Source: an uncultured Bryobacteraceae bacterium (GTDB lineage Bacteria; Acidobacteriota; Terriglobia; Bryobacterales; Bryobacteraceae). From it: DNA of 64,000 nucleotides. Of this stretch, positions 35,281 through 45,185 are shown one piece after another (the stretch's first letter is position 1; each line of letters starts with the position of its first letter). Where the stretch lies: NCBI GenBank assembly GCA_937924525.1, contig CALDSU010000014.1, positions 248,001 to 312,000 of the forward strand, read 5' to 3'. The position numbers and the translations under genes were made by a program. A model generated the notes under the pieces. It made no database searches. It was not told the DNA's origin and saw only the letters and a list, made by a program, of their open reading frames with translations.

Positions 35281-37824
35281 TCAGGCCCAGCGAATCAAGT
35301 CCGGACAGGGCCGGGTGAGCGGATCGTCGAAGTGGTTGGGGCTGACGCGCAGGGCATACCCCAGCCGCCCGGTCTGCATGGGCACCAAGTCCTTGGCGAA
35401 CACGTAAACGCTGCCGTGCTGCTCCACGGCGGGCAGCACCGTGGTTTCCGTATCTTCCAGAAAGCCTTGCGGACCCACCCGGCCCAGCACCACTTCCACC
35501 CGGACATCCTGCGGCGTCAAGCCCGCCAGGTCGACGGCGGCGCGCACGGTGACGCTCCGGCCGCTGGTCACCGGCACGATGGGAGCCGGGCTGGCCTCCA
35601 CGAAGCGGACGCGGTCCCAGTGCTCCATCACTTGGGCGCTCCAGCGGGCGCGGTCGCGCGCGCGGCGGTAATCGTCCGCGGACATCTGTTGCTGCGCCAG
35701 GTGGGCCGGCTCGTAAAGCTGCGCGTCGTACTCCCGCACCATCCGGCGGCAATCAAACTGGGGACTGATTGAGATCAGCGACTGCTTGACCCGCTGCATC
35801 CATTCCCTGCCCGCGCCGCGGTCCCGCCGCTCGTAGTACGCCGGGATGATCTCATTCTCCAGCAGCGAATAGATGGAACTGGAGTCCAGCGCATCCTGGC
35901 CTTCGCTGTAATCGCTGCGCGTGCCGATCGCCCAGGCGCCGGAAGCCTCAAACGCCTCGTCGAACCAGCCATCGAGGATGGACAGGTTCAGCACGCCGTT
36001 GATGCCCGCCTTCATACCACTGGTGCCGCAGGCTTCTTCGCCCCGGCGCGGCGTATTGAGCCACACGTCCACGCCCTGCACCATCTCGCGCGCCACCTTC
36101 ATGTCGTAGTCTTCGACGAACACCAGGTGATGCCACAATTCCGGATCGCGGGAAAGCTGCACGATGTCACGGATGTACTGCTTGCCCTCCTGGTCTCTGG
36201 GGTGCGCCTTGCCGGAAATGATCACCTGCATCGGGAAGTCGCGGTTTTTGAGCAGCTTCTTGAGCCGCTCGACGTCGCGGAACAACAGCGTGGCCCGTTT
36301 GTAGGTGGCGAAGCGCCGGGCGAAGCCAATGGTGAGCGCATTGGGATCGAGCACTTCGCCAGCGCGCTTGATCTCGGAAGAGGACGCGTTCCGGCGGCGG
36401 GCGGCCTCCACCTGCCGTTCCCGGATGAAGTTGATCAGCCGCCGCTTCCGGCGCCGGTGCACCTCCCAAAGTTCCTCGTCCGGGATTTCGCGGATGAGTT
36501 CCCACATCTCCGGATCGTCCCACCGCTCGCGCCAATCGGGTTGCAAGTATTGGTCGTACAGTTCGGCCAGGTCGCGATTCAGCCACCCTGGAAGGTGGAC
36601 GCCGTTGGTGACCGAGGTGATGGGCGTCTCCCAGTCGGGCAGATCGGGCCACAGATTGGACCACATCCGCTGCGACACCGTCCGGTGCAAGCGGCTCACG
36701 GCGTTGCGGTAGGCGGAGGTCTTCAGAGCCAGGATGGCCATCGAGAAGGGCTCGGACGCGTCGCGCGGATCCCGCCGCCCCAGCGACATCAATTGATCGA
36801 ACCCCACGCCGGTTTCGCGGCAATAGTCCTGGAAGTAAAAATACATCATGCCGGGATCGAACAGGTCGATGCCGGCGGGAACCGGGGTGTGCGTGGTGAA
36901 CACGTTATTGGCCCGGCACGCCTCCAGCGCTTCGGCGAAGGTGAGGTTCCGCAATTCCATCAACAAGCGGATCCGCTCCAGCGCCAGGAACGCGGAATGG
37001 CCTTCGTTCATGTGATAGACGGTCGGTTCCAAACCAAGCGCCTGGAGCGCCCGCAGTCCGCCAATGCCCAGCACGATTTCCTGCCGGATTCGCGTATCCG
37101 CGTCACCGCCGTACAACTGATCGGTGATCATCCGGTCCTGGGGCAGCACGTTGTCCGAAATATTCGTGTCGAGCATGTAGAGGTGGACCCGGCCTACCTC
37201 CATCTTCCAGACGCGGATCCAGACCCGTCCGCTCGGCAGGGAGACCGACACCTTCAAATCGCGGCCGCTCTCGTCCCGTACCGGCCGGACCGGGAGGGAA
37301 AAGAAATCGTTGAGCGGATTGTGTTCCTGCTGCAAGCCGTCCGAGTTCAGAAACTGCCGGAAGTAGCCCCGCTGGTACAGCAGACCCACCCCGACCAGCG
37401 GGATATTGCAGTCGCTTGACGACTTGAGGTGGTCCCCCGACAGGACCCCCAACCCGCCGGAGTAGATCGGCAGGCAATCCGCGAGCCCGTACTCGGCCGA
37501 CAGGTAAGCCACCAGCTTGCCCGAGGTGGGCGCGGCGGTGCGCACGTGGGCGTCGTAGCGCTCGCAGGCGTGGTTATAGATCGCCAGATAACGGGGGTCG
37601 GAAGCCGCGCGGTCCAAGGTTTCCTGCGAAACCCGGCCCAGCAGCGCGACGGGGTTGTAACCAACCTCATGCCAGAGACCAGGATCCAAGCGCCGGAACA
37701 CCGCGCGCAAGATCGGTTCCCACGTCCACAAAAGGTTGTAGGCCAGCTCCGAGAGCCTGGAGATGGCGGCCGGCAAGGCCGGCTGGATCATGAACTCCCG
37801 AATTGGATGGATTTGGAAAGCCAT
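35281..37824 (-). CDS. glgP: Alpha-glucan (glycogen/maltodextrin) phosphorylase
   Basis: An 847-residue GT35 enzyme of the shorter, thermophile-type alpha-glucan phosphorylase subfamily. The N-terminal region has ISRLSELAYNLLWTWEP and AEYGLADCLPIYSGGLGVLSGDHLKS. Next come YHMNEGHSAF with the active-site His region, VTNGVHLPGWL, AGYKRA-like FATYKRATLLFRD, and ISGKAHPRDQEGK. PLP-binding Lys605 lies in EEACGTSGMKAGINGVLNLS. It removes terminal glucose from alpha-1,4-glucans as glucose-1-phosphate. An in-frame ATG at 37791, preceded by CGGGAG, is an alternative start that would shorten the protein by 11 residues. It stands alone; no glycogen synthase or branching enzyme is nearby. Confidence 0.95.
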   Translation of the reverse strand: MAFQIHPIREFMIQPALPAAISRLSELAYNLLWTWEPILRAVFRRLDPGLWHEVGYNPVALLGRVSQETLDRAASDPRYLAIYNHACERYDAHVRTAAPTSGKLVAYLSAEYGLADCLPIYSGGLGVLSGDHLKSSSDCNIPLVGVGLLYQRGYFRQFLNSDGLQQEHNPLNDFFSLPVRPVRDESGRDLKVSVSLPSGRVWIRVWKMEVGRVHLYMLDTNISDNVLPQDRMITDQLYGGDADTRIRQEIVLGIGGLRALQALGLEPTVYHMNEGHSAFLALERIRLLMELRNLTFAEALEACRANNVFTTHTPVPAGIDLFDPGMMYFYFQDYCRETGVGFDQLMSLGRRDPRDASEPFSMAILALKTSAYRNAVSRLHRTVSQRMWSNLWPDLPDWETPITSVTNGVHLPGWLNRDLAELYDQYLQPDWRERWDDPEMWELIREIPDEELWEVHRRRKRRLINFIRERQVEAARRRNASSSEIKRAGEVLDPNALTIGFARRFATYKRATLLFRDVERLKKLLKNRDFPMQVIISGKAHPRDQEGKQYIRDIVQLSRDPELWHHLVFVEDYDMKVAREMVQGVDVWLNTPRRGEEACGTSGMKAGINGVLNLSILDGWFDEAFEASGAWAIGTRSDYSEGQDALDSSSIYSLLENEIIPAYYERRDRGAGREWMQRVKQSLISISPQFDCRRMVREYDAQLYEPAHLAQQQMSADDYRRARDRARWSAQVMEHWDRVRFVEASPAPIVPVTSGRSVTVRAAVDLAGLTPQDVRVEVVLGRVGPQGFLEDTETTVLPAVEQHGSVYVFAKDLVPMQTGRLGYALRVSPNHFDDPLTRPCPDLIRWA

Positions 37825-38052
37825 TCAATATAGTGTGAGATGCGTCCAGATGGAGATCAGTCGCAACTTGGCGAGACAACGGCTTTAGCGGACCGGCAGG
37901 CAAGGCTCATTCGGTTCAACCTTCCGAGTATAACAGCCGCTGGCCGGGAACTGAGCATCCACCCGCGCCGGCCGGCGGCGGGCGCGGGAAACCGGCGGCT
38001 GAGGCCGACATTTCCGTGAGAACCTCCGCGGGCTGTCCGCACCAAATCGTTA

Positions 38053-39237
38053 GTGAGCACGATCACGAGCCCATCGCAAACGAACCTCCCTGCCGAGGAA
38101 GAACTGGACTGGCTGGCGTTGCGGATGACACCCGGCCTCGGGGCCAGGCAATTCGGGAAGCTGATCGAGCGATTCCGCACCCCGCGCGGGGTGCTGCGGG
38201 CGACGGCGAAGGAACTGGAGGCGTGCGGCTTGGCGGGCGGACTGGCGCGCAGCATCGCCAGTGGATGCGGTTACGACGAGGCTGTCGCACAGCAGCAGGC
38301 CTGCCGGCGGGAGGGCGCCACCCTCATCCCAATGACCGACCCTCGATATCCCGATCTTCTGGGAGAAATCTACGACCCGCCCCCGGTGCTGTTCGTCCGG
38401 GGCCGGACCGAACTGCTGCGCGAGGACGCCGTCTCGATGGTCGGGACGCGCCGGCCAACAGCTTACGGTATGGCCGTCGCCGAGCGGATCAGCGCTGACC
38501 TGGCGGCCGCCGGACTGGTGATCGTGAGCGGCATGGCGCGCGGCATCGACACGGCGGCCCATCAGGGAGCGCTTCAGGCGCGGGGTGCAACCATCGCCGT
38601 CCTGGGCTGCGGCGCTGATGTTGTCTATCCTACTGAAAACAGAAAGTTAGCTGACCGCATTGCAAAGGAAGGGCTGCTGGTTTCCGAGTTTCCGATGGGG
38701 ACCCCCGGCTACCCGCAGAACTTCCCGGTGCGTAACCGGATCGTGAGCGGGCTGAGCCTGGGCGTCATTGTCGTCGAGGGAGCGCAGTATAGCGGCTCGG
38801 GCATCACGGCCCGTCTGGCAATGGAACAGGCGCGCGAGGTGTTCGCCGTGCCGGGCAACATTACTTCCCGCGCCAGTTGGGGACCCAACCTGCTGATTAA
38901 GCAGGGGGCCCGCTTGATTCAGGAATGGAACGACGTCATCGAACACCTGCCGGCCGAAGTCCGGCGGCGCCTCGCCGAGCGATGCCGGAACCGCCTGGAT
39001 GAAGAAAACGGGCAACCCAGCCTTCCGATGGACGGTCCGCCAACGGAGACGCCCCAGGGAGAGTTAGCCCGCTGGGTACTGGAGCGGCTCCCCTTCGATC
39101 AGCCCCGGCACCTCGATGACCTGTTGGAAACATTGGACTTCGGCTCGCCCTCGGAACTGGTTGCCACCCTGTTCGAACTGGAAATGATGGGCCTGGTCCG
39201 GCAGATGCCTGGCAAGAACTTCATCAAAGTGTGGTAA
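38053..39237 (+). CDS. dprA: DNA-processing protein DprA
   Basis: A 394-residue protein with an N-terminal SAM/HhH-like region (WLALRMTPGLGARQFGKLI), a central Rossmann domain and a C-terminal winged helix. The Rossmann core carries SMVGTRRPTAYG, IVSGMARGIDTAAHQGAL, AVLGCGADVVYPTENRKL, SEFPMGTPGYPQNFPVRNRI and GSGITARLAMEQAREVFAVPGN, all diagnostic of DprA/Smf. The winged helix follows at about 320-394 (LDDLLETLDFGSPSELVATLF). DprA protects incoming single-stranded DNA and loads RecA during natural transformation. It starts at GTG; no clear ribosome site. The order dprA-topA is a conserved arrangement in many bacteria, and the pair is likely cotranscribed across a 74-base gap. Confidence 0.95.
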   Translation: MSTITSPSQTNLPAEEELDWLALRMTPGLGARQFGKLIERFRTPRGVLRATAKELEACGLAGGLARSIASGCGYDEAVAQQQACRREGATLIPMTDPRYPDLLGEIYDPPPVLFVRGRTELLREDAVSMVGTRRPTAYGMAVAERISADLAAAGLVIVSGMARGIDTAAHQGALQARGATIAVLGCGADVVYPTENRKLADRIAKEGLLVSEFPMGTPGYPQNFPVRNRIVSGLSLGVIVVEGAQYSGSGITARLAMEQAREVFAVPGNITSRASWGPNLLIKQGARLIQEWNDVIEHLPAEVRRRLAERCRNRLDEENGQPSLPMDGPPTETPQGELARWVLERLPFDQPRHLDDLLETLDFGSPSELVATLFELEMMGLVRQMPGKNFIKVW

Positions 39238-39311
39238 GTATGGCTATTGAGGTTCGCTGTGGGTCCTGCCGAGCGAGGCCGCCGTAACGAAAGTGAAATC
39301 TGGTACCTTCT

Positions 39312-41744
39312 GTGTCCAAAGCTCTGGTCATCGTGGAGTCGCCGGCGAAGGCGAAGACGATCAATAAGTATTTAGGCAAACAGTACGTGGTCAAGGCTTC
39401 CTTGGGCCATGTCATGGATCTGCCCAAGCGCGACCTCGCGGTGGACATCGCCAACGGCTTCCGCCCCCAGTACGAGGTGATCGAGGGCAAGAAGAAGCTC
39501 ATCCAGGAACTGAAGGAAGCTGCCCGCAAGGCGGACTTGGTCTATCTGGCCGCCGACCCTGATCGCGAGGGTGAGGCGATCTGCTACCACTTGCAGGAGG
39601 TCCTCTCCGAAGGAAAGCGCAACCAGAACCGGCCGGCGATTTTCCGAGTCCGGTTCAATGAGATCACCCCGGCCGCCATTCAAAAAGCCTTCGACAAGCC
39701 AATGCCGGTGGATGTGCATCTGGTGGACGCGCAGCAGGCGCGGCGGGTCCTGGACCGGCTGGTCGGCTACAAAATTTCCCCACTGCTCTGGGATAAGGTC
39801 CGGCGGGGTCTGTCCGCGGGGCGCGTCCAGACGGTCGCGCTCCGGCTGATCGTTGACCGCGAGCGGGAAATCCAGGCCTTTCAGCGCCGGGAGTACTGGA
39901 CGCTGGACGTGGACCTGCTGGCGAAAAAGCCGCCGGTGTTGAACGCCCGGCTGACCAGGATCGGGGAGGCGAACGCGGAAATCCCGGACCAGGCGGCGGC
40001 GGATCGGCTTGTCCAGGACCTCGAGGGCGCTGTCTTCCGGGTCGCTGCGGTCGCCACCCGTGAGAAGCGACGCAACCCGGTGGCGCCGTTTATCACCTCC
40101 ACCCTTCAGCAAGAGGCCGCCCGCAAGCTCCGGTTCAGCGTCAAGCGGACCATGGGCCTGGCGCAGCGTCTCTACGAGGGCGTCGAGATCGGCAAAGAGG
40201 GCTTGACCGGCCTGATCACCTACATGCGAACGGATTCCACGCGGGTTTCCGACGAGGCGCTGGCGGAAGTGCGGCAATTCATTGCGGGCGAACGGTACGG
40301 ACCGGCTTACCTGCCGGAGCGCCCCAACACCTTCAAGTCCAAAAAGGACGCCCAGGACGCCCACGAGGCCATTCGCCCCACTTCGGTGTTCCATACCCCG
40401 GAGGAGATGGCGAAATTCCTGGCCGAGGACGAGCTCAAGCTCTACCGGCTGATCTGGATGCGCTTCGTGGCCTCGCAAATGACCCCGGCCGTGTTCGACC
40501 AGACGACCATTGAGGTGGGGGCTGCCGGACGCAGTGGCGTCTCGTATCTGTTCCGCGCCACCGGGTCGGTGCCGAAGTTCGATGGTTTTCTGAGGGTGTA
40601 TGAGGAGGGCAAGGATCAAAAAGACGAAGACGACGAGGAGCTGAAACACAAACTTCCCGCCGTCGAACCGGGCGAAATTCTGCGCTGCAAAGCCCTGCTC
40701 CCCGCGCAGCACTTCACCGAGCCGCCGCCCCGCTTCACCGAAGCCACGCTGGTGAAGGAACTCGAAGCCGACGGCGTGGGCCGCCCGTCGACGTACGCGG
40801 CCATCCTGTCCACCATCCAGGAGCGGGAGTACGTCACCAAAGAGGGCGGCAGGTTCAAACCCACCGAACTCGGCATGGTGGTGACCGACCTGCTGCTGGA
40901 GAGCTTCGACGACATTTTCGACGTCAAGTACACGGCGCGGATGGAAGAAGAGCTCGACGAGATCGAGGAAGGCAAGCGCGACTGGCGGGAAGCCATGGCG
41001 GAGTTCTACGAGAAGTTCGAAAAGGACCTCGCGCACGCCGCCGCCAACATGACCGACATCAAGCGGATGGAAAAGCCCACCGACCTGCTGTGCGAACGGT
41101 GTGGCAAGCCGCTGGTGATCAAGTGGGGGAGGCACGGCAGCTTCATCGCGTGCACCGGGTATCCGGAATGCACCTACACGCGCGAAATCTCACAATCCGT
41201 GAACGGCGCCGGCGAACTGTCCGAGGAAGGCGACGAATACTGCGACAATTGCGGCCGCCCGATGATTCTCAAGAAGGGCCGGTTCGGGCAGTTTTACGCC
41301 TGTTCAGGATATCCCGACTGCAAGACCACGCGGCCGATCGGCCAGCAGCAGCGCAAAGCCGACACTCCGCTCGACGAGCCCTGTCCTCAGTGCGGCAGCA
41401 ACCTGGTGATGCGGTACGGACGTTTCGGCGAATTCACCGCGTGCAGCAATTACCCCAAGTGCAAATACGTCAAGCAGAAGACGATCGGCATAGCGTGCCC
41501 GGAGTGCTCGCAGGGCGAGGTGGTGGAGCGGCGTTCCAAGCGCGGCAAGACGTTTTACGGCTGCAACCGCTACCCCGAGTGCAACTTCGTCGCCTGGGGC
41601 AAACCGGTGGCCGAATCGTGCCCCGCCTGCGGCGCCGCCTACCTGATCGAGAAGTTCCTCAAGTCCGGCCACTTCTGGCAGTGCCCGAACAAGGAGTGCA
41701 AGTATAAACGGGAAGCGCCCGTGGCCGCAGAAGTGACGTCCTAA
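39312..41744 (+). CDS. topA: DNA topoisomerase I
   Basis: An 810-residue type IA topoisomerase that relaxes negative supercoils. The Toprim domain opens KALVIVESPAKAKTINKYL and has AADPDREGEAICYHL. The catalytic Tyr is residue 304 in GLITYMRTDST. DAHEAIRPT and GRPSTYAAILSTIQEREYV complete the core. The C-terminal region has five zinc-ribbon modules of C-x2-C...C-x4/5-C type, beginning about residues 593, 643, 693, 728 and 768 (for example LCERCGKPLVIKWGRHGSF). This is more than the three of E. coli TopA, though multi-ribbon forms are common. Start is GTG. The gene faces the sulfatase cluster, whose last stop is only 16 bases from its own. Confidence 0.97.
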   Translation: MSKALVIVESPAKAKTINKYLGKQYVVKASLGHVMDLPKRDLAVDIANGFRPQYEVIEGKKKLIQELKEAARKADLVYLAADPDREGEAICYHLQEVLSEGKRNQNRPAIFRVRFNEITPAAIQKAFDKPMPVDVHLVDAQQARRVLDRLVGYKISPLLWDKVRRGLSAGRVQTVALRLIVDREREIQAFQRREYWTLDVDLLAKKPPVLNARLTRIGEANAEIPDQAAADRLVQDLEGAVFRVAAVATREKRRNPVAPFITSTLQQEAARKLRFSVKRTMGLAQRLYEGVEIGKEGLTGLITYMRTDSTRVSDEALAEVRQFIAGERYGPAYLPERPNTFKSKKDAQDAHEAIRPTSVFHTPEEMAKFLAEDELKLYRLIWMRFVASQMTPAVFDQTTIEVGAAGRSGVSYLFRATGSVPKFDGFLRVYEEGKDQKDEDDEELKHKLPAVEPGEILRCKALLPAQHFTEPPPRFTEATLVKELEADGVGRPSTYAAILSTIQEREYVTKEGGRFKPTELGMVVTDLLLESFDDIFDVKYTARMEEELDEIEEGKRDWREAMAEFYEKFEKDLAHAAANMTDIKRMEKPTDLLCERCGKPLVIKWGRHGSFIACTGYPECTYTREISQSVNGAGELSEEGDEYCDNCGRPMILKKGRFGQFYACSGYPDCKTTRPIGQQQRKADTPLDEPCPQCGSNLVMRYGRFGEFTACSNYPKCKYVKQKTIGIACPECSQGEVVERRSKRGKTFYGCNRYPECNFVAWGKPVAESCPACGAAYLIEKFLKSGHFWQCPNKECKYKREAPVAAEVTS

Positions 41745-41760
41745 GCTCTGCGCCCCGGCT

Positions 41761-43140
41761 TCATGCCGAAGATTGCGCCCGCCAGCGTTGCAGCAATCCC
41801 CGCAGGTTCTGTTCTGCGGTCACAAAGTTGGGGTTGCCGTGGAGGTTGTTCTTCTCCCGAGGATCGTTGGCCAGGTCGTACAGTTCGTTGGGTCCGGCCT
41901 CTTCATTGCGCACGACCAGTTTGAACCGGCGGTCGCGCACCATTTCCGTGTTGCGGAAGTGTCCGTAAACCGATCCCCGCCAGGGTGGCGCCCCCTTCGG
42001 AAAGGGCCGGTTGAGCGCCAGCGGCAGGTAACTGCGGCCCGGCAGCTTACGACCAGCGGGCGGATCGATGCCGGTGAGTTCGCAAATGGAAGGCAGGAAG
42101 TCGATGAAGCTGATCAGTTCCGGCCGCGTAATTTCCGGGGGTGTGCGGCCCAGCCAGCTCCAGATCATCGGCACCTGCATCACCTCTTCATACATGTTGA
42201 TCGGGTCCGAGGCCAGGCCTTTGCTCCACAATCCATGGCGGCCCAGCAGGTAGCCGTTGTCGCCGGTGAGGATCACCACCGTGTTCTCGCGCAGCTTCTT
42301 TTGCGCCAACTTGTTCAACAGGGCGGGAATCTGGTCGTCGAGCGCCGTGGTGGCGGCCGCGCACTTCCGGAGGTTGCCGACAATGTCGTTCAGCATTTCC
42401 TTTTCGCGGAGGGCGTTCGGCGCGGGCGGTTCCCAACCGATGGTGTTGAATGAAGTTTTCTCGTAGAGCTTGTAATACCGCGCGGGGTGGCCTTCGTACG
42501 GAGTATGCGGATTCAGGTAGCTGGCCACCAGGAAGAATGGCTGGCCGGGCTGTTGCTGGTCAAGAAACTCGAGCGCGCGATCGGTCAGCCGTTCGGTCAG
42601 ATAGCCTTGCTCCTGCACGGTGCGGCCGTTGAAATTCACCTCGGGGTCCTGGTAGGTGCGGCCGCTCATCGTATACCAGTAGCGGTAGCCACGCTGCGGC
42701 GTTGCGTCGCCGCCCATGTGCCACTTGCCGACGTAACCACACTGGTAACCTTGTGCGGCGAGCAGGTCGGAGATCATCACCTCCTGTTGGAACGACGGCG
42801 GAGGCTCTTTCTGGCCCTGCGGCGGATTTGCGATGGGGTTGGCCGTCAGAAAGTCGTGAATGCCATGCTGGCGCGGAAGGCGCCCGGTGAACAGCGTGGC
42901 GCGGCTGGCCGAGCAGACCGGGGTCGCCACATAGCTATTCCGGAAACGCACGCCGGTCCGGGCCAGGAAGTCCATATGGGGCGTGCGGATTTCCTGGTTG
43001 CCGTAGCAGCCGAGCATCCAGGCCGCCAGGTCATCGGCCAGGATCAGCAGGATATTCGGGCGTTCGGTTTCGGCGGCCCGGCCGCGAGTGAGCACCGCAG
43101 GAGCGGCGGCGGCCAGGAGTTGACGGCGGGAAAGACTCAT
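41761..43140 (-). CDS. Exported sulfatase (formylglycine-dependent arylsulfatase family)
   Basis: A 459-residue S1-family sulfatase with a twin-arginine-type signal (SRRQLLAAAAPAVLTRG). NILLILADDLAAWMLG supplies the metal-binding Asp pair. The formylglycine site is VCSASRATLFTGRLPRQHG, in which Cys is modified; Ala takes the Pro place, which fits the C-x-(P/A)-x-R rule. GYVGKWHMG holds active-site Lys and His, and VVILTGDNGYLLGRHGLWSKG the other metal ligands and His. It hydrolyses sulfate esters, probably from sulfated polysaccharides or from plant and algal material, in the periplasm. The maturation enzyme is not in the window. It is preceded by a second sulfatase on the same strand, 38 bases away. 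Confidence 0.95.
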   Translation of the reverse strand: MSLSRRQLLAAAAPAVLTRGRAAETERPNILLILADDLAAWMLGCYGNQEIRTPHMDFLARTGVRFRNSYVATPVCSASRATLFTGRLPRQHGIHDFLTANPIANPPQGQKEPPPSFQQEVMISDLLAAQGYQCGYVGKWHMGGDATPQRGYRYWYTMSGRTYQDPEVNFNGRTVQEQGYLTERLTDRALEFLDQQQPGQPFFLVASYLNPHTPYEGHPARYYKLYEKTSFNTIGWEPPAPNALREKEMLNDIVGNLRKCAAATTALDDQIPALLNKLAQKKLRENTVVILTGDNGYLLGRHGLWSKGLASDPINMYEEVMQVPMIWSWLGRTPPEITRPELISFIDFLPSICELTGIDPPAGRKLPGRSYLPLALNRPFPKGAPPWRGSVYGHFRNTEMVRDRRFKLVVRNEEAGPNELYDLANDPREKNNLHGNPNFVTAEQNLRGLLQRWRAQSSA

Positions 43141-43178
43141 AGGCTCTCTTTATGGTAAGGCAGGGGCGGCCGCACACT

Positions 43179-44639
43179 TCAGGAGAGCGCCAGCGTGTCC
43201 CCCGTCGCCCGCTGCCAGGCGTCCAGCCGTTTCCGCAGCGCCGCCATCTCCGCTTGCGGCGGATTGCGGTAGTACCGGTTGTCGAGTTCCAGCGGGTCCT
43301 CGGCGGTGCGGAAGAACAGGTGATGATCGCGATCAAACAGGGCCAGCTTGTCGCCCTCGGGAGAAACTGCGCAGCGCGCGTGCGGACCGCCGGACGGGGT
43401 GAACCACTCGACGAAGACGTGGTCCTCGGCGAGACGGCCGCCCTCGAGGTAAGGCACCCAGCTCTGGCCGGGCAGCTGCTCGGGCGGCGTACGGCCCAGC
43501 ATGTGCAAAAGCGTGGGCGTCAGGTCGATCGAACTCGAAGGCCGGTCGATGACGATCTGCCCGCGATGCAGGAACGGGGCTCGAATCAGCAGCGGGACCC
43601 GGGCCGCTTCCTCGTAGAACACTCCCTTGCCAACCAGCGAGTGGCTGCCCATCATCTCGCCGTGATCGCTTGTGAAGACGACCATGGTGTTGTCCGCCTG
43701 GCCGGACGCCTCCAGCGCCCACAGCATCCGGCCCACGGCCTGGTCAACCTGCGTGCACAGTCCGGCGTAGTTGCGGTTCAGCCGCTGCCACCCGGCGCGG
43801 GTCTTGAGGTCCTGCCCCTCGAAGCCCTGCTCCCGGTAGCGCGCGCGGATCTTCCGGTAGCGCTCCGGCTCGTGATCCACCTGGTCGCCGGGATAGTTAC
43901 GCGGCACCGGCGCCTCCTCCGCGGAGTGCAGGTCGTTCAAAGGCCCGAAGAACGGCATGTGGGGCTCGAGAAAATTGACGTGCAGCAGCCATGGATCGCC
44001 CCGGTTTTCCAGGATGAACCGCGCCGCGTGGCGGGCCAGAAATTCGGGCTTGCAGTGCTCGAGCGGGAGGCGCACCGCGAAGTCGCGCGTGAACACATGC
44101 CCTTTCGTCCCGTCGGGCTGGTAGCCCTGGCGCAGCAGATAGTCGTGGTATGCGCTGCGGCGCGCGCGGTCGCGCCCGGGGGAGAAGTAGCGTTGATAGC
44201 CATCCTCGATCGCCACCCACTCCTGGAAGCCATGCTGCGCGAAAATTTCGTCCCCGAGGTGCCATTTGCCCATGTATGCGGTGCGGTACGCCGCATCCGC
44301 CAGCAGTTCCGGATGGGTGGGCGTCTCGGGCGACAGCGGGATATTGTTCGCCACGCACCCGTGCTGGTGCGGATACAGGCCGGTCAGGATCGATCCGCGG
44401 GAGGGAGTGCACACGGGCTGCGTCACATAATTCCGGCGAAAAACCACGCTCTCCCTCGCCAGTTGGTTGAGCGCCGGCATGCGGAACCGCGCATTGCCGC
44501 TGACCGCCAGCGTGTCGTGACGCTGCTCGTCGGTCCAGATGAACAGCAGGTTTGGTTTGTCCCGCAAAGGACGCCGCGCCCCGCGCAGCACCGCGGGCGC
44601 GGCCGCCGCGGTGGCGAACAGTTCCCGTCTCGACAGCAT
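43179..44639 (-). CDS. Exported sulfatase, second of a tandem pair
   Basis: A 486-residue S1-type sulfatase starting SRRELFATAAAAPAVLRG, a Tat-like signal. Key motifs are NLLFIWTDEQRHDTLAV with the metal-binding Asp, VCTPSRGSILTGLYPHQHG with the canonical C-x-P-S-R formylglycine site, YMGKWHLGDEIF and VVFTSDHGEMMGSHSLVGKG. It differs from its downstream neighbour by more than a simple duplication: spacing, insertions and the formylglycine sequence diverge, so the two probably act on different sulfate esters. ATG at 44639 has GGGAG nine bases upstream; longer in-frame starts add non-signal sequence. Likely cotranscribed with the second sulfatase. Confidence 0.95.
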   Translation of the reverse strand: MLSRRELFATAAAAPAVLRGARRPLRDKPNLLFIWTDEQRHDTLAVSGNARFRMPALNQLARESVVFRRNYVTQPVCTPSRGSILTGLYPHQHGCVANNIPLSPETPTHPELLADAAYRTAYMGKWHLGDEIFAQHGFQEWVAIEDGYQRYFSPGRDRARRSAYHDYLLRQGYQPDGTKGHVFTRDFAVRLPLEHCKPEFLARHAARFILENRGDPWLLHVNFLEPHMPFFGPLNDLHSAEEAPVPRNYPGDQVDHEPERYRKIRARYREQGFEGQDLKTRAGWQRLNRNYAGLCTQVDQAVGRMLWALEASGQADNTMVVFTSDHGEMMGSHSLVGKGVFYEEAARVPLLIRAPFLHRGQIVIDRPSSSIDLTPTLLHMLGRTPPEQLPGQSWVPYLEGGRLAEDHVFVEWFTPSGGPHARCAVSPEGDKLALFDRDHHLFFRTAEDPLELDNRYYRNPPQAEMAALRKRLDAWQRATGDTLALS

Positions 44640-44692
44640 AAGCGCATGCTCCCTTGTGTTCCCGGACTCCACCGCGCCTTGCCGCGGAAGGC

Positions 44693-45115
44693 CTAGTAGC
44701 CACAGCGGGCGCAGCGGCGCGACTCCCACATCGGCCGACCCTCGGCGTCGCGCAACGTGAGGCTTTCGTTGCCTCGCTTCAAAGTGTACGCCACCAACGC
44801 CTCGCCTCCGTCGCGCCGGACACGCTCGCCCGCCACGTCGATCACATCTCCCTGGCGCAGCCGGAAGTCACACAGTTCGAAATACGATTTCGGCGCGAGG
44901 TGCACCGTCAGTTTCCGGTCGTTCTCCAAGCGGAGGACCGCCGTCACGCCCACCTGCCGGCAGGCGGGGCACGTGGTTTCTTCCACTTCCATGACCGCGC
45001 CTCGAATCGAAGGTCCAGGCGGGTTAATGCGCGCGGCGAAGGCCGCGCCGGCGAACAGGAGCACCGCGCACCCGAAAGCGCGCCGCATGCGCAGGGACAT
45101 CGCCAGATCTGCCAT
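44693..45115 (-). CDS. Small exported protein with two Cys-pair motifs
   Basis: A 140-residue protein with a signal peptide (RRAFGCAVLLFAGAAFAARI). The mature part has TTCPACRQVGVTAVLRLEND near its start and RRCARCGY at the extreme C-terminus, so a C-x2-C pair lies at each end and could bind one zinc or form disulfides. The middle is a small beta domain (KLTVHLAPKSYFELCDFRL, GDVIDVAGERV) reminiscent of OB-like folds. I recognise no family. The ATG at 45115 is chosen because it gives a clean signal peptide; the longer frame upstream is non-coding shadow. It lies 53 bases before the second sulfatase on the same strand and may share its transcript. Confidence 0.65.
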   Translation of the reverse strand: MADLAMSLRMRRAFGCAVLLFAGAAFAARINPPGPSIRGAVMEVEETTCPACRQVGVTAVLRLENDRKLTVHLAPKSYFELCDFRLRQGDVIDVAGERVRRDGGEALVAYTLKRGNESLTLRDAEGRPMWESRRCARCGY

Positions 45116-45185
45116 CAGCGACTCCTCTGTCCACAACCGTAGCACCGCGGGGCGCAGGAAGAAAGCCGCGCGTGACGCAACTCCG

